DNA of 64,000 bases from assembly GCA_963676875.1 (NCBI GenBank), contig OY781436.1, positions 3,162,001-3,226,000 on the forward strand, written 5' to 3'. The position numbers were made by a program, and so were the translations under genes. The notes below the pieces were generated by a model that had not been told where the DNA came from, made no database searches, and saw only the letters and a program-made list of their open reading frames with translations. This document shows, piece after piece, positions 27,317 through 35,422 of this stretch (its first letter is position 1; each line of letters starts with the position of its first letter). The stretch comes from UBA6244 sp963676875. GTDB taxonomy: Bacteria > Bacteroidota > Bacteroidia > Bacteroidales > F082.

Positions 27317-27661
27317 TTAAAGCTTCACCCACTTCCCCTTTTTAAACACCCGATCCTGATTGTGGATGCGGTAAAAGTACATCCCGGGAGCCAATTGAGG
27401 TGGTGTCAAAATACACACATTGGAATAAACACGTTGCGACAACACCCTCTGCCCGGTACCATCAAATAATTCTATCCATAACTCTTGATTGTTTTCGGGT
27501 ACAGCTACCAGAATCCGGTCGGTACCGGGATTGGGATACACAGATATCTGCTTAGCGAATGCCGGAGAATCGTTTATTTTTACCCACACATGCTGGTTTT
27601 TGTAGGCTCCCATATCGATGCGGTTGCCATAGATGCGGGGATTGCCGCCAAGATTAAACAC
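27317..27661 (-). pseudogene. truncated C-terminus of a T9SS type A protein (parallel beta-helix/choice-of-anchor type)
   Basis: About 114 codons beginning in NLGGNPRIYGNRIDMGAYKNQ, the terminal motif that normally ends a long parallel beta-helix protein (GNPRI..-DMGAYE). A T9SS type A sorting domain (ISVYPNPGTDRILVAV to GKWVKL) follows. No signal peptide or upstream body remains. A stop codon lies inside the 73-bp repeat that abuts the 5' end exactly, so the gene was truncated at the repeat. Not expected to be functional. Confidence 0.72.
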
Positions 27662-27733
27662 ACCCTAACTCAAGTCTGATGGGAAGGGTTGTGCGCCGGG
27701 ACTTGGGCTTCCCCAACCTTCGACTCTCTCCGA
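27661..27733 (+). repeat. 73-bp direct repeat, copy B
   Basis: Same orientation as copy A at 22628-22700; 67 of 73 bases identical without gaps. It cuts into the 5' end of the truncated T9SS gene. Confidence 0.8.
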
Positions 27734-27999
27734 AGTCCAACAATCACGCGCCAACCAGCCAAAAGCTAATGGCCTTCCCTGTCATCCGTATTCCACTACT
27801 CACGCGCATATCGAAGACAAGTTCCAAGAAGTTTCCTGTTATATCGACGGTAAAGCTCCTTTCGGGCCTTTGGGTTACCTGCAATACATCCGTCGATTAG
27901 TTTTTTCATAAAAGTTGACTCCAATAATTAGAAGTCGTGGATTGGTGGAGAAAAGATGCCCGGTAGTTTCGAAATAATTTGAATAGTCAATAAATCTGC
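27734..27999. other. gap with possible short coding relic
   Basis: Part of a 338-base gap. In plus-strand frame from 27783 to the stop at 27911, a protein-like stretch including HIEDKFQEVSCYIDGKAPFG and GYLQYIRR can be read. It may be the end of a lost gene; I do not recognise it. Nothing else is seen. Confidence 0.25.
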
Positions 28000-29139
28000 T
28001 TAGCCATTAACACCCACGAATTCCGTAAAATTATCAAAATTAACCAATTGGGTTGTGTGATGCGGGTAGGCATGTTGAAATGACTTGGGAAACCTGACTT
28101 TGGAGTCCTTCCATTTAAACTCAAATGCGTGGAGCATTCCATCCACCTCTTCAATATAATCAATTTCAGCCTGATCGTGGGTTCGCCAAAAATAGGTGTT
28201 GGGGAAATTCATTGCATATTGGTTCGCCTTGCTCCGTTCCGAAATCAAATAGTTTTCCCACAAAGCGCCTTTATCAAAACGCATGTCCATGTTAGCAAAA
28301 TTACTGATGAGCACATTCCGTATTCCGGTATCGTAGAAATAATACTTTTTGCCTTTTTTCAATTCATTGCGCATATTTCTACTCAAAGCCGGAAGCTTAT
28401 AGATCACATACATTTTTTCGAGCAAATCAAGGTATTTCTCCACCGTCATGCTGTCGATATTTCCAATGGTCTTCGACAACTCATGAAAATTAACTTCGCT
28501 GCCCACCTGAAATGCCAATGCCTGAAGAAGTTTCTCCAATTGACCTGCCTTTCTGATTCCATCAAGTTTAAGAATGTCCTTATACAAATAACTGCTGGCT
28601 ATCTCCAGTAAGGCCTCTTTTTCGTGACCGGGATTTGTTACCACCTCAGGATAAGAACCAAAAATCAATCGGGTTTCCAGCATACGCCTGGCTTCCAAAA
28701 AATTGGTATCATCAACCAATTCCTCATAACTAATCGGATACAAGTGGTAGGTTCTTTTTCGTCCGGTGAGCGGCTCTCCTGTTTGGTTGAGCAAATCAAA
28801 TGCCGAAGAACCTGTTGCAATAATCTGCAATTCAGGCTTGGTATCGTAGAGCAATTTCAGCTTGCTACCAATATCCGGGATTTGCTGGGCCTCGTCGATG
28901 ATAGCTAATTGCGTATTTGCACCCATTATTTGCAACAAACGCGTACTTGTATTGGCCAGAGTAAATTCATTCAATACATCTGCCTCATCTGCATTCAACC
29001 ACATAGTTTTCACCTGTATGCGCTCGACCAAATTTTTCAACAACGTGGTTTTGCCCACCTGTCGGGCACCAACAAGTATTATTAACTTCCCTTTAAAACA
29101 CTGTTCTTGAAGTATTTTAAGCATCTTTCTTTCGATCAT
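28000..29139 (-). CDS. ATP-binding protein, AAA_14/DUF4143 family
   Basis: 379 aa. An N-terminal P-loop ATPase domain with Walker A VGARQVGKTTLL (near residue 25) and Walker B LAIIDEAQQI, then ATGSSAFDL (sensor I). The C-terminal DUF4143 domain (about 195-380) has YPEVVTNPGHEKEALL and the nuclease-like TYFWRTHDQAEIDYIEE with HDQ-E-D-Y. Members are abundant in Bacteroidota and of unknown role. The ATG at 29139 has a good GGAG six bases upstream; an ATG at 29169 would add ten residues. Single gene, divergent from arm 2 of the lipid locus. Confidence 0.87.
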   Translation of the reverse strand: MIERKMLKILQEQCFKGKLIILVGARQVGKTTLLKNLVERIQVKTMWLNADEADVLNEFTLANTSTRLLQIMGANTQLAIIDEAQQIPDIGSKLKLLYDTKPELQIIATGSSAFDLLNQTGEPLTGRKRTYHLYPISYEELVDDTNFLEARRMLETRLIFGSYPEVVTNPGHEKEALLEIASSYLYKDILKLDGIRKAGQLEKLLQALAFQVGSEVNFHELSKTIGNIDSMTVEKYLDLLEKMYVIYKLPALSRNMRNELKKGKKYYFYDTGIRNVLISNFANMDMRFDKGALWENYLISERSKANQYAMNFPNTYFWRTHDQAEIDYIEEVDGMLHAFEFKWKDSKVRFPKSFQHAYPHHTTQLVNFDNFTEFVGVNG

Positions 29140-29388
29140 ACAGCTCCAATATTTACAACAAAGATACATAATAATACATTGAAATAGGAATTTTACGCCT
29201 AATTTTTCGATTACAATAGGAATATTGCGCCTAAATTTTCGATTACAATCGATATATTCTCGATTTTAACACATGTTTCCGGAACATTTTAGCGCAGAAT
29301 CATCGTCACAGAAATCGGTAATAAACACAAACCTACCCCCACGCTCTACCAATTTTAAAAACATAACCCTATTCCACCACAAATTTCT

Positions 29389-29396
29389 TACCTTTG
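29389..29396 (+). promoter_or_regulatory. -7 promoter box for arm 2 of the lipid/polyketide locus
   Basis: TACCTTTG followed by C matches TAnnTTTG, 21 bases before the thioesterase ATG. The -33 position is not clear. Confidence 0.5.
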
Positions 29397-29417
29397 CAGG
29401 CTTAAATTTTTTACCCC

Positions 29418-29852
29418 ATGTCCAAAAAACTTGTTGATGTTACCGAAATTAAAGTGCGCTTTGGCGAAGTGGACTCAATGAGCATTGTGTGGCATGGAAA
29501 TTACGTGAAATACCTGGAAGAAGGACGCGAATCCTTTGGCCAGCATTTCGGCATCTCCTACCTGGAGATTTATTCTCATGGCATCATGGCTCCCGTGGTG
29601 AATATGAACATCGACTACAAAAAACAAGTGCAATATGGCGACAGCGTGGTGGTTGAAACGGAATACATCGACACCGAAGCGGCCAAAATTCAGTTCAAAT
29701 ACCGCTTGTTTCGCAAATCGGATGGCGAATTGGTGGCCACCGCCCGCACCACCCAGGTGTTTATCACGCTGGAGCGGGAAATGTTGCTCTATCCTCCCCC
29801 ATTCGCCGTGGACTGGAAAAAACGCATGGGTTTAACCAAAGCATTACCTTAG
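29418..29852 (+). CDS. acyl-CoA/acyl-ACP thioesterase (4HBT hot-dog family)
   Basis: 144-aa hot-dog thioesterase. The motif VRFGEVDSMSIVWHGNYVKY (Asp near residue 18, conserved WHGNY) is the 4-hydroxybenzoyl-CoA thioesterase/YbgC signature, and FITLERE ends the core. It starts an operon that continues through two ketosynthases, an ACP and a dehydratase with almost no gaps (one base to the next gene). It likely releases or edits the ACP-bound chain. Cytoplasmic. Confidence 0.85.
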   Translation: MSKKLVDVTEIKVRFGEVDSMSIVWHGNYVKYLEEGRESFGQHFGISYLEIYSHGIMAPVVNMNIDYKKQVQYGDSVVVETEYIDTEAAKIQFKYRLFRKSDGELVATARTTQVFITLEREMLLYPPPFAVDWKKRMGLTKALP

Positions 29853-29853
29853 C

Positions 29854-30996
29854 ATGGCTGTTCGTTTTGTATCGTCAAATATCACCTCTGCCCTGGGATT
29901 TTCCACCGAAGAAAACTTCCAAAATCTGCTGCAAGCCAAGGTAGGCATCACTTCCATTGAAAATCCGGCGCTCTATCCTACACCGTTTATGGCGGCTTGT
30001 GTGGATGACACCGGAATTGAAGAGCGATTTAAACACCTGAACAGCAAACAAATATCAGCCACACGTCTGGAGAAAATGATGATTGTCTCCATACACAATG
30101 CACTGTCTCTCGCACATATCGACATATCTTCACCCCGAACGCTCATCATCCTGTCCACAACCAAAGGCAACATCGATTTGCTGAACCCACAACCGGATAT
30201 CGACCCCCACAGGGTACTACTCTGGAAAATGGGCGAATTTATCGGACAGCATTTTAGCAACCCCAACCCTGTTCGTGTAATTTCAAACGCTTGTATTTCA
30301 GGGGTGTTAGCCATTAATACGGCGGCGATGATATTGCAAGGGAATGAATACGATCATGTGGTGGTGGTTGGAGGCGATTTGGTGACTCGTTTCGTGGTCA
30401 GCGGATTTATGTCGTTTATGTCGCTGAGTCCCACGCCCTGCAAGCCCTTTGATTTGAACCGCGACGGACTCTCTCTTGGTGAAGCGGCCGGAACCATAAT
30501 TTTGGAAAAAACCGACACCCGTCAAAAAGGAGATTTGCTGTTCAAAGGTGGCGCTACGGCCAACGATGCCAACCATATTTCAGGCCCTTCACGAACGGGC
30601 GAAGGATCTTTTATCGCCATGCAAAAGGCATTTGAAGAAGCCGGAATTTCTACGCAAGAAATCGATCATATCAATGCCCACGGTACCGCTACCCGCTACA
30701 ACGACGACATGGAAAGCATGGCCATTCAGCGACATCAATTAAGTCGAGTCCCGGTAAACAGCTTTAAAGGTAGTTGGGGACACACACTGGGCGCTGCCGG
30801 CATCATCGAAACGGCTGCGCTTCTCGAGTCCATGAAAAAAAACATGGTGCTGCCCACTGCCGGATTTCAAGTTCCGGGAACCACCGAAAAACTGGAGGTC
30901 TCCAACCAACCTGTACCCAAAGATTTAAACACTTGCCTCAAACTGGCCTCGGGTTTCGGAGGTTGCAACGGAGCACTCATCATTCAAAAAATATAG
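29854..30996 (+). CDS. beta-ketoacyl-ACP synthase (KAS I/II type)
   Basis: 380-aa thiolase-fold condensing enzyme. All catalytic residues are visible: Cys147 in SNACISG, His276 in NAHGTATRYND, Lys305 and His310 in FKGSWGHTLGAAG. The Gly-rich LGEAAGTIILE loop is also present. It is slightly shorter than FabF (about 410). The next gene is a truncated KS-like protein, possibly its partner. It would extend the acyl chain by Claisen condensation with malonyl-ACP. Confidence 0.88.
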   Translation: MAVRFVSSNITSALGFSTEENFQNLLQAKVGITSIENPALYPTPFMAACVDDTGIEERFKHLNSKQISATRLEKMMIVSIHNALSLAHIDISSPRTLIILSTTKGNIDLLNPQPDIDPHRVLLWKMGEFIGQHFSNPNPVRVISNACISGVLAINTAAMILQGNEYDHVVVVGGDLVTRFVVSGFMSFMSLSPTPCKPFDLNRDGLSLGEAAGTIILEKTDTRQKGDLLFKGGATANDANHISGPSRTGEGSFIAMQKAFEEAGISTQEIDHINAHGTATRYNDDMESMAIQRHQLSRVPVNSFKGSWGHTLGAAGIIETAALLESMKKNMVLPTAGFQVPGTTEKLEVSNQPVPKDLNTCLKLASGFGGCNGALIIQKI

Positions 30997-31002
30997 TACC
31001 TC

Positions 31003-31638
31003 ATGAATCCTGTCATTTCAGCCTACTGCCACATCATCAACAACCGCGTTTATCTGAACGGGGAACTTGTGTTTGAAATGGCTCCGGGAGACGACAGGGC
31101 CGAATTCATGAAAACTGCTTTTCGTCAAACGGGAACCAAGTATCCCAAGTTTTTTAAAATGGACGAATACAGCAAACTTGGCTTTTTGGCAGCAGAAGTG
31201 TTGCTTAAGTCTGTCAATCCTGAAGTTATCACACCTGAAACAACGGGCATTGTGCTTTCCAACAGCCATGCTACCCTGACCACCGATCAGCAATTTCAGT
31301 CATCCATTCAGTCGGATGCGGCCTTCTTCCCCAGTCCGGCAGTCTTTGTATATACCCTGCCTAATATTATGGCAGGAGAAATGGCCATCCGACATCATTT
31401 TAACGGGGAAAACGCTTTCTTTGTATCTTCGTCCTTTGATTCGGCATGGCACGCCAATTATGTGAATCAGCTCTTGCATGGTGAAAAAATATCCTCCTGT
31501 ATTTCGGGATGGGTAGATTTGGATGAAAACAACTACCACGCCTTTTTGGTTTTGGTAAGTGTTGCAGATGAAAAGGGATTGATTGCTCATACGGCAGAAA
31601 TGCTCAACAATTTGTATCATACCATTGAAAATAAATAA
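31003..31638 (+). CDS. truncated ketosynthase-like protein without catalytic Cys
   Basis: 211 aa. Only the N-terminal half of a thiolase-fold KS is recognisable: PAVFVYTLPNIMAGEMAIRH is like the KS stretch before the nucleophile. Where an active enzyme has Ala-Cys-Ser, this protein has VSSSFDSAW. The C-terminal half with the catalytic His residues is absent. Therefore it should not condense; it may pair with the KS upstream (six-base gap) as a small chain-length or structural partner. Such short KS-like proteins recur in Bacteroidota aryl-polyene/flexirubin loci. Confidence 0.7.
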   Translation: MNPVISAYCHIINNRVYLNGELVFEMAPGDDRAEFMKTAFRQTGTKYPKFFKMDEYSKLGFLAAEVLLKSVNPEVITPETTGIVLSNSHATLTTDQQFQSSIQSDAAFFPSPAVFVYTLPNIMAGEMAIRHHFNGENAFFVSSSFDSAWHANYVNQLLHGEKISSCISGWVDLDENNYHAFLVLVSVADEKGLIAHTAEMLNNLYHTIENK

Positions 31639-31642
31639 CCTT

Positions 31643-31897
31643 ATGGAAGCTTTAATTGAACAATTAAAAGAACAGATTATCAAACAGTTAAATCTGGAAG
31701 ACGTGACCCCTGCCGACATCAATGAAGAGGATTCATTGTTTGGAGAAGGATTGGGTTTGGACAGCATCGACGCACTGGAATTGATTGTTTTGCTTGAAAA
31801 AGAATACGGCATTAAAATCGAAAATCCCAAAGACGGGCAAAAGATTTTCTTCTCGGTAAAATCCATGGCCGAATACATCCAGGAGCACCAAAAATAG
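31643..31897 (+). CDS. acyl carrier protein
   Basis: 84-aa ACP. The phosphopantetheine Ser is in GLDSIDALELIV (about residue 38), in a typical four-helix acidic sequence. It starts four bases after the previous stop (ATG at 31643; in-frame upstream codons overlap the previous gene and are discounted). It carries the growing chain for this locus and is distinct from housekeeping ACP by its ILLKPKDGQ-type linker (here IENPKDGQKIFF). Confidence 0.92.
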   Translation: MEALIEQLKEQIIKQLNLEDVTPADINEEDSLFGEGLGLDSIDALELIVLLEKEYGIKIENPKDGQKIFFSVKSMAEYIQEHQK

Positions 31898-31914
31898 CTT
31901 AACCAAGCAGGTAA

Positions 31915-33132
31915 ATGACTGAAGGTGTGGTAGTAACCGGAATGGGAATTGTATCTTCCATTGGCAACAATGTAGAAGAAACACTCCGTTCGTTGATGAC
32001 GGGCAAAACGGGTATTGGAAAAATTTCCATCCTTGAAACCGTGCACAGGGATGAATTTTTGTTGGGGGAAATCAAGTTGAACCAACAAGAACTGATGGAT
32101 AAACTGGGAGTTGACGAGTCACTGGCCTGGACACGAACCGCTTTGTTGGGTTTATGGGCAGCACGTCAGGCCTACGAGTCGGCAAATCTGAGTGCTCATT
32201 CAGGCAAACGCATTGGCCTTATCTCAGCTTCCACCGTAGGCGGAATGGACCGCAGTGAGTTCTTTTACAAGGATTTCCTCTCCGACGCCCTCCACAAAAA
32301 ACACATCGACACCCACCATGCCGGCAACAGCACCGAAATGATTGCCGACGACCTCAACATCCATGAGTACCTTACCACCATCAGCACCGCTTGTTCGTCT
32401 TCGCTCAACAGCATTATGTTTGGCGTCAGATTGCTAAAACACAACCTGTTGGATGCCGTCATCGTGGGAGGCACGGATGCCCTGAGTCGGTTTACCCTCA
32501 ACGGTTTCAACACCCTGATGATTCTCGACCACGCACATTGTCGCCCCTTCGATGCCACACGTCGCGGACTTAATCTCGGCGAAGGCGCCGGATATCTGGT
32601 TCTGGAACGTGCCGGCGATGCCCTGAGGGAGAAAAAGACCACCTATGCTCAGGTTTCCGGCTATGCCAATGCCAACGATGCATTTCATCAAACGGCCTCT
32701 TCCGAGAATGGCGAAGGTCCTTTTTTGGCCATGCAAAGGGCTGTCACCAAAGCGGGATTATCTCCACAAGATATTGATTATATTAACGTTCATGGCACCG
32801 GAACTGACAACAACGACCTCACCGAAGGTATTGCCATGCAACGCCTGTTTGGCGACCATGTACCCCCGTTTAGCTCTACCAAAGCCTTTACCGGACATAC
32901 CCTAGGTGCGGCAGGAGTAATTGAGTCGATTATTTCCATCCTGGCCATGAACCACAACAAAGCCTTTCCCAACATAAACTTTAAGGAAGTCATCCCCGAA
33001 ACAGGTTTAATTCCGGTAAGTGAGTTAACCGACCTCCACATCAACCACGTTCTGACCAACAGTTTTGGTTTTGGCGGTAACGACTCTTCCATCGTTTTCT
33101 CGAAGGTAAATCCAAACGCCACCATGCCATGA
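31915..33132 (+). CDS. beta-ketoacyl-ACP synthase II-type
   Basis: 405-aa FabF-like enzyme. Cys160 in STACSSSLNS, His293 in NVHGTGTDNND, Lys323 and His328 in KAFTGHTLGAAG form the complete active site. The end (FGFGGNDSS) is standard. Its stop overlaps the start of the degenerate KS by four bases, the arrangement of KS-alpha/KS-beta pairs in type II polyketide systems. Likely makes the polyene or branched chain with that partner. Confidence 0.9.
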   Translation: MTEGVVVTGMGIVSSIGNNVEETLRSLMTGKTGIGKISILETVHRDEFLLGEIKLNQQELMDKLGVDESLAWTRTALLGLWAARQAYESANLSAHSGKRIGLISASTVGGMDRSEFFYKDFLSDALHKKHIDTHHAGNSTEMIADDLNIHEYLTTISTACSSSLNSIMFGVRLLKHNLLDAVIVGGTDALSRFTLNGFNTLMILDHAHCRPFDATRRGLNLGEGAGYLVLERAGDALREKKTTYAQVSGYANANDAFHQTASSENGEGPFLAMQRAVTKAGLSPQDIDYINVHGTGTDNNDLTEGIAMQRLFGDHVPPFSSTKAFTGHTLGAAGVIESIISILAMNHNKAFPNINFKEVIPETGLIPVSELTDLHINHVLTNSFGFGGNDSSIVFSKVNPNATMP

Positions 33133-34199
33133 TGAAGCCTGCCTATATCAATGGAAGTGGGGCCATTGCACCGCAACCCACCATCAACCGCGAAAATTTT
33201 TTAGGAGAAATTCTGGAGTATAACGAACGCTTTTTGCAAGTGGTGGCACCCGCCTACAAAGACTACATCGACATGAAATTGCTGCGGCGCATGAGCAAAA
33301 TAGTGAAAATGAGTCTCGTGAGCGCCCAAATTGCCATGAAAGAAGCCGAGGTAAGTCAGACAGATGCCATCATGACCGGAACCGGCATGGGTTGTCAGAT
33401 CGACACCGAAAAATTCCTGAATGCCATGATTGAAAATGGCGAAACCCTGCTCACTCCCACCTCCTTCATTCAATCGACCCACAACACCATGGGTGCGCAA
33501 ATCGCCCTCATGCTCGAAAACAAGAATTACAACATGGCCTTTGTTCACCGCACCTTCTCCTTCGAGAGTGCCCTGCTCGATGCCATGATGATGTTGGCCG
33601 ACCATCAAGCACATAACATTTTGGTGGGCGGCATTGACGAAATTACGGAGGAAAGCTGGTTGATTAAAACACAAATCGACTACTATAAAAAGGAAGCCTG
33701 CAACAACCTGGGGATATACAACGACCTGCAACGGGGAGCCCTTTCGGGAGAAGGAAGTGCGTTTTTCGTGTTATCTGACACCAAATCAGAAAAAACATAC
33801 GCTCAACTCAAGGGAGTAGGTACCTATTACAAACCCAAATCAGATATTGAAACTGCCGATTTTATCAGAAAGTTCATCCTGAACCATGGGCTCACCTTCG
33901 AGGATATCGATTTGTTTGTCATGGGCAACAACGGCGATCAGGTTTTTGATCAGGTTTATCATAAGTTGGAAAATGATCTTTTAAACGGAATCAATACCGG
34001 AAAATTCAAACATCTGTGTGGAGAATACGATACGGCGAGTAGTTTTGCCCTGTGGCTGGCTGCCGGAATGATTCGCCACGGACATGTTCCAACAACCATT
34101 TCGGCAAATTACCCAGAAAATCGCAAGCCGAAAAACATACTGATTTACAACCATTTCAGAAACATTAACCACAGCCTGATGCTGGTATCCAAACCATGA
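33129..34199 (+). CDS. degenerate ketosynthase, chain-length-factor-like
   Basis: 356 aa with a KS fold but no catalytic residues. The nucleophile motif Ala-Cys-Ser is replaced by HRTFSFESAL near residues 140-149 (Phe in place of Cys). The NxHGTxT motif is replaced by MGNNGDQVFD, and no HTLG motif is found. It overlaps the active KS gene by four bases and therefore probably forms a KS:CLF heterodimer, like ApeO:ApeC or KS-alpha/beta. It would set product length. Overlaps the next gene by four bases too. Confidence 0.8.
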   Translation: MMKPAYINGSGAIAPQPTINRENFLGEILEYNERFLQVVAPAYKDYIDMKLLRRMSKIVKMSLVSAQIAMKEAEVSQTDAIMTGTGMGCQIDTEKFLNAMIENGETLLTPTSFIQSTHNTMGAQIALMLENKNYNMAFVHRTFSFESALLDAMMMLADHQAHNILVGGIDEITEESWLIKTQIDYYKKEACNNLGIYNDLQRGALSGEGSAFFVLSDTKSEKTYAQLKGVGTYYKPKSDIETADFIRKFILNHGLTFEDIDLFVMGNNGDQVFDQVYHKLENDLLNGINTGKFKHLCGEYDTASSFALWLAAGMIRHGHVPTTISANYPENRKPKNILIYNHFRNINHSLMLVSKP

Positions 34200-34567
34200 T
34201 GCTCATTAAAGACTTTTATACCATCCAACAAATAGAAGAGGTGCATCAAAAACTGGAAGCTACCCTGATTCTGAATGCCGACCATCAGGTGTATCAAGGC
34301 CATTTTCCCGAACAGCCCGTTGTGCCCGGAGTCATTCAATTGCAGATAGTGAAAGAACTATTGGAAAAACATCTAGATAAAAAGCTCACGATCAACAGCA
34401 TGTCTCAGGCCAAATTTTTAAGCCTCATCCTGCCCGATTCCGGTCCACTTCAGCTTTCCATTACTTTCAGTTTTACCGACGACCAATTGCTTAAGGCAGA
34501 CGCCACCATTGAGACACCTAATGGCGTGGCCACCAAAGCAAAAATCAACTATACTATTTCAGCATAG
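34196..34567 (+). CDS. ApeI/FabZ-like hot-dog 3-hydroxyacyl-ACP dehydratase
   Basis: 123-aa hot-dog protein. The catalytic His lies in YQGHFPEQPVVPGVI, but the Glu that stands 14 residues later in FabZ is Gln here (GVIQLQI). Thus it has the half active site complementary to the arm 1 dehydratase at 11014-11469. A heterodimer would restore one full His/Glu site (inference; ApeI:ApeP dehydratase pairs are known in aryl-polyene systems). Last gene of arm 2. Confidence 0.83.
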   Translation: MMLIKDFYTIQQIEEVHQKLEATLILNADHQVYQGHFPEQPVVPGVIQLQIVKELLEKHLDKKLTINSMSQAKFLSLILPDSGPLQLSITFSFTDDQLLKADATIETPNGVATKAKINYTISA

Positions 34568-34923
34568 CCCCTCCGGATAATAAATACATCAGGTTTCACA
34601 GTTGATGTTGAGTTTTATTTGGCTGTTCAAGAACGCAATACAAAGCAGCCATTTTCTCCGTGCAGCTCCGTGCGTTCTACGTTCAACTCCGTGTAATAGC
34701 CTGACAAAGCTATAAATCTATTTCACAGAGTTTTACATAAAATATCTGATAAAAGAAGTGATTATCAACTTACAACTTGTTCAAAATACGAAACTTGAGA
34801 AAGAAAATTTGATACAAGCAAGATAAAGACAAGAGTTTAAAGAAGTTTCTCTTCAGTTGTCAAAAAATTCGGATTATTCTTCCCATTGAAAACCACTATC
34901 TTTGCCATAAATTCACCATACCA
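34568..34923. other. 356-base gap with CTCCGTG heptamers
   Basis: No gene seen. Three CTCCGTG heptamers occur at 34656, 34666 and 34687 and an inverse-oriented CACAGAG at 34724; similar CACGGAG-type words are common in intergenic DNA of this phylum. The end contains the arfB promoter. Confidence 0.4.
34897..34904 (+). promoter_or_regulatory. -7 promoter box for arfB
   Basis: TATCTTTG followed by C matches TAnnTTTG, 19 bases before the ATG. Confidence 0.45.
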
Positions 34924-35355
34924 ATGACCACAATTAATCCAGCCGACCGCATTTCAACCCTCGACTTCAGTCCCGAGTGGATTTTCAGCGCTTCACGCAG
35001 CAGCGGACCCGGCGGACAAAACGTGAACAAAGTAAGCACCAAAATGGAATTGCGGTTTCATGTACAAAACTCGTCTTTGTTGACGGAGGAAGAAAAGCAA
35101 ATACTAATTGAGAAACTGGCCAACCAAATCAACAACGAAGGCTTTTTGGTGTTGACATGCCAAACCACCCGATCGCAAATCACCAACAAGGAATTGGTTA
35201 TCGAGAAGTTTTACGCCCTGATAGCAAAAGCGTTAACACCCCGAAAAAAGCGCCTGCCCACCAAACCCGGAAAAGCCAGTAAAGAACGCAAACTTAAAGA
35301 GAAGAAAATCGTCGCTGAAAAAAAACAACGACGAAAAAAACCGGATGAGGAGTAA
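34924..35355 (+). CDS. arfB: alternative ribosome-rescue aminoacyl-tRNA hydrolase ArfB
   Basis: 143-aa hydrolase that frees ribosomes stalled on mRNAs without a stop codon. The release-factor GGQ motif is in SGPGGQNVNK near residue 30. The C-terminal tail (about 105-143) is very basic (KASKERKLKEKK, QRRKK), as needed to enter the empty mRNA channel. Length is standard. Single gene, convergent with the next one. Confidence 0.92.
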   Translation: MTTINPADRISTLDFSPEWIFSASRSSGPGGQNVNKVSTKMELRFHVQNSSLLTEEEKQILIEKLANQINNEGFLVLTCQTTRSQITNKELVIEKFYALIAKALTPRKKRLPTKPGKASKERKLKEKKIVAEKKQRRKKPDEE

Positions 35356-35422
35356 ACCTTGGTCATAAAAAAAGCCACCCCGTAACCAAACAGGATGGCA
35401 GATAAACTTTGTCAATTTTTTT

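Noticed and set aside
34656..34730. CTCCGTG/CACAGAG heptamers as a CRISPR-like or iteron array
   Set aside because: Spacing is irregular, units are only 7 bp, and such words are common in intergenic DNA of this phylum.
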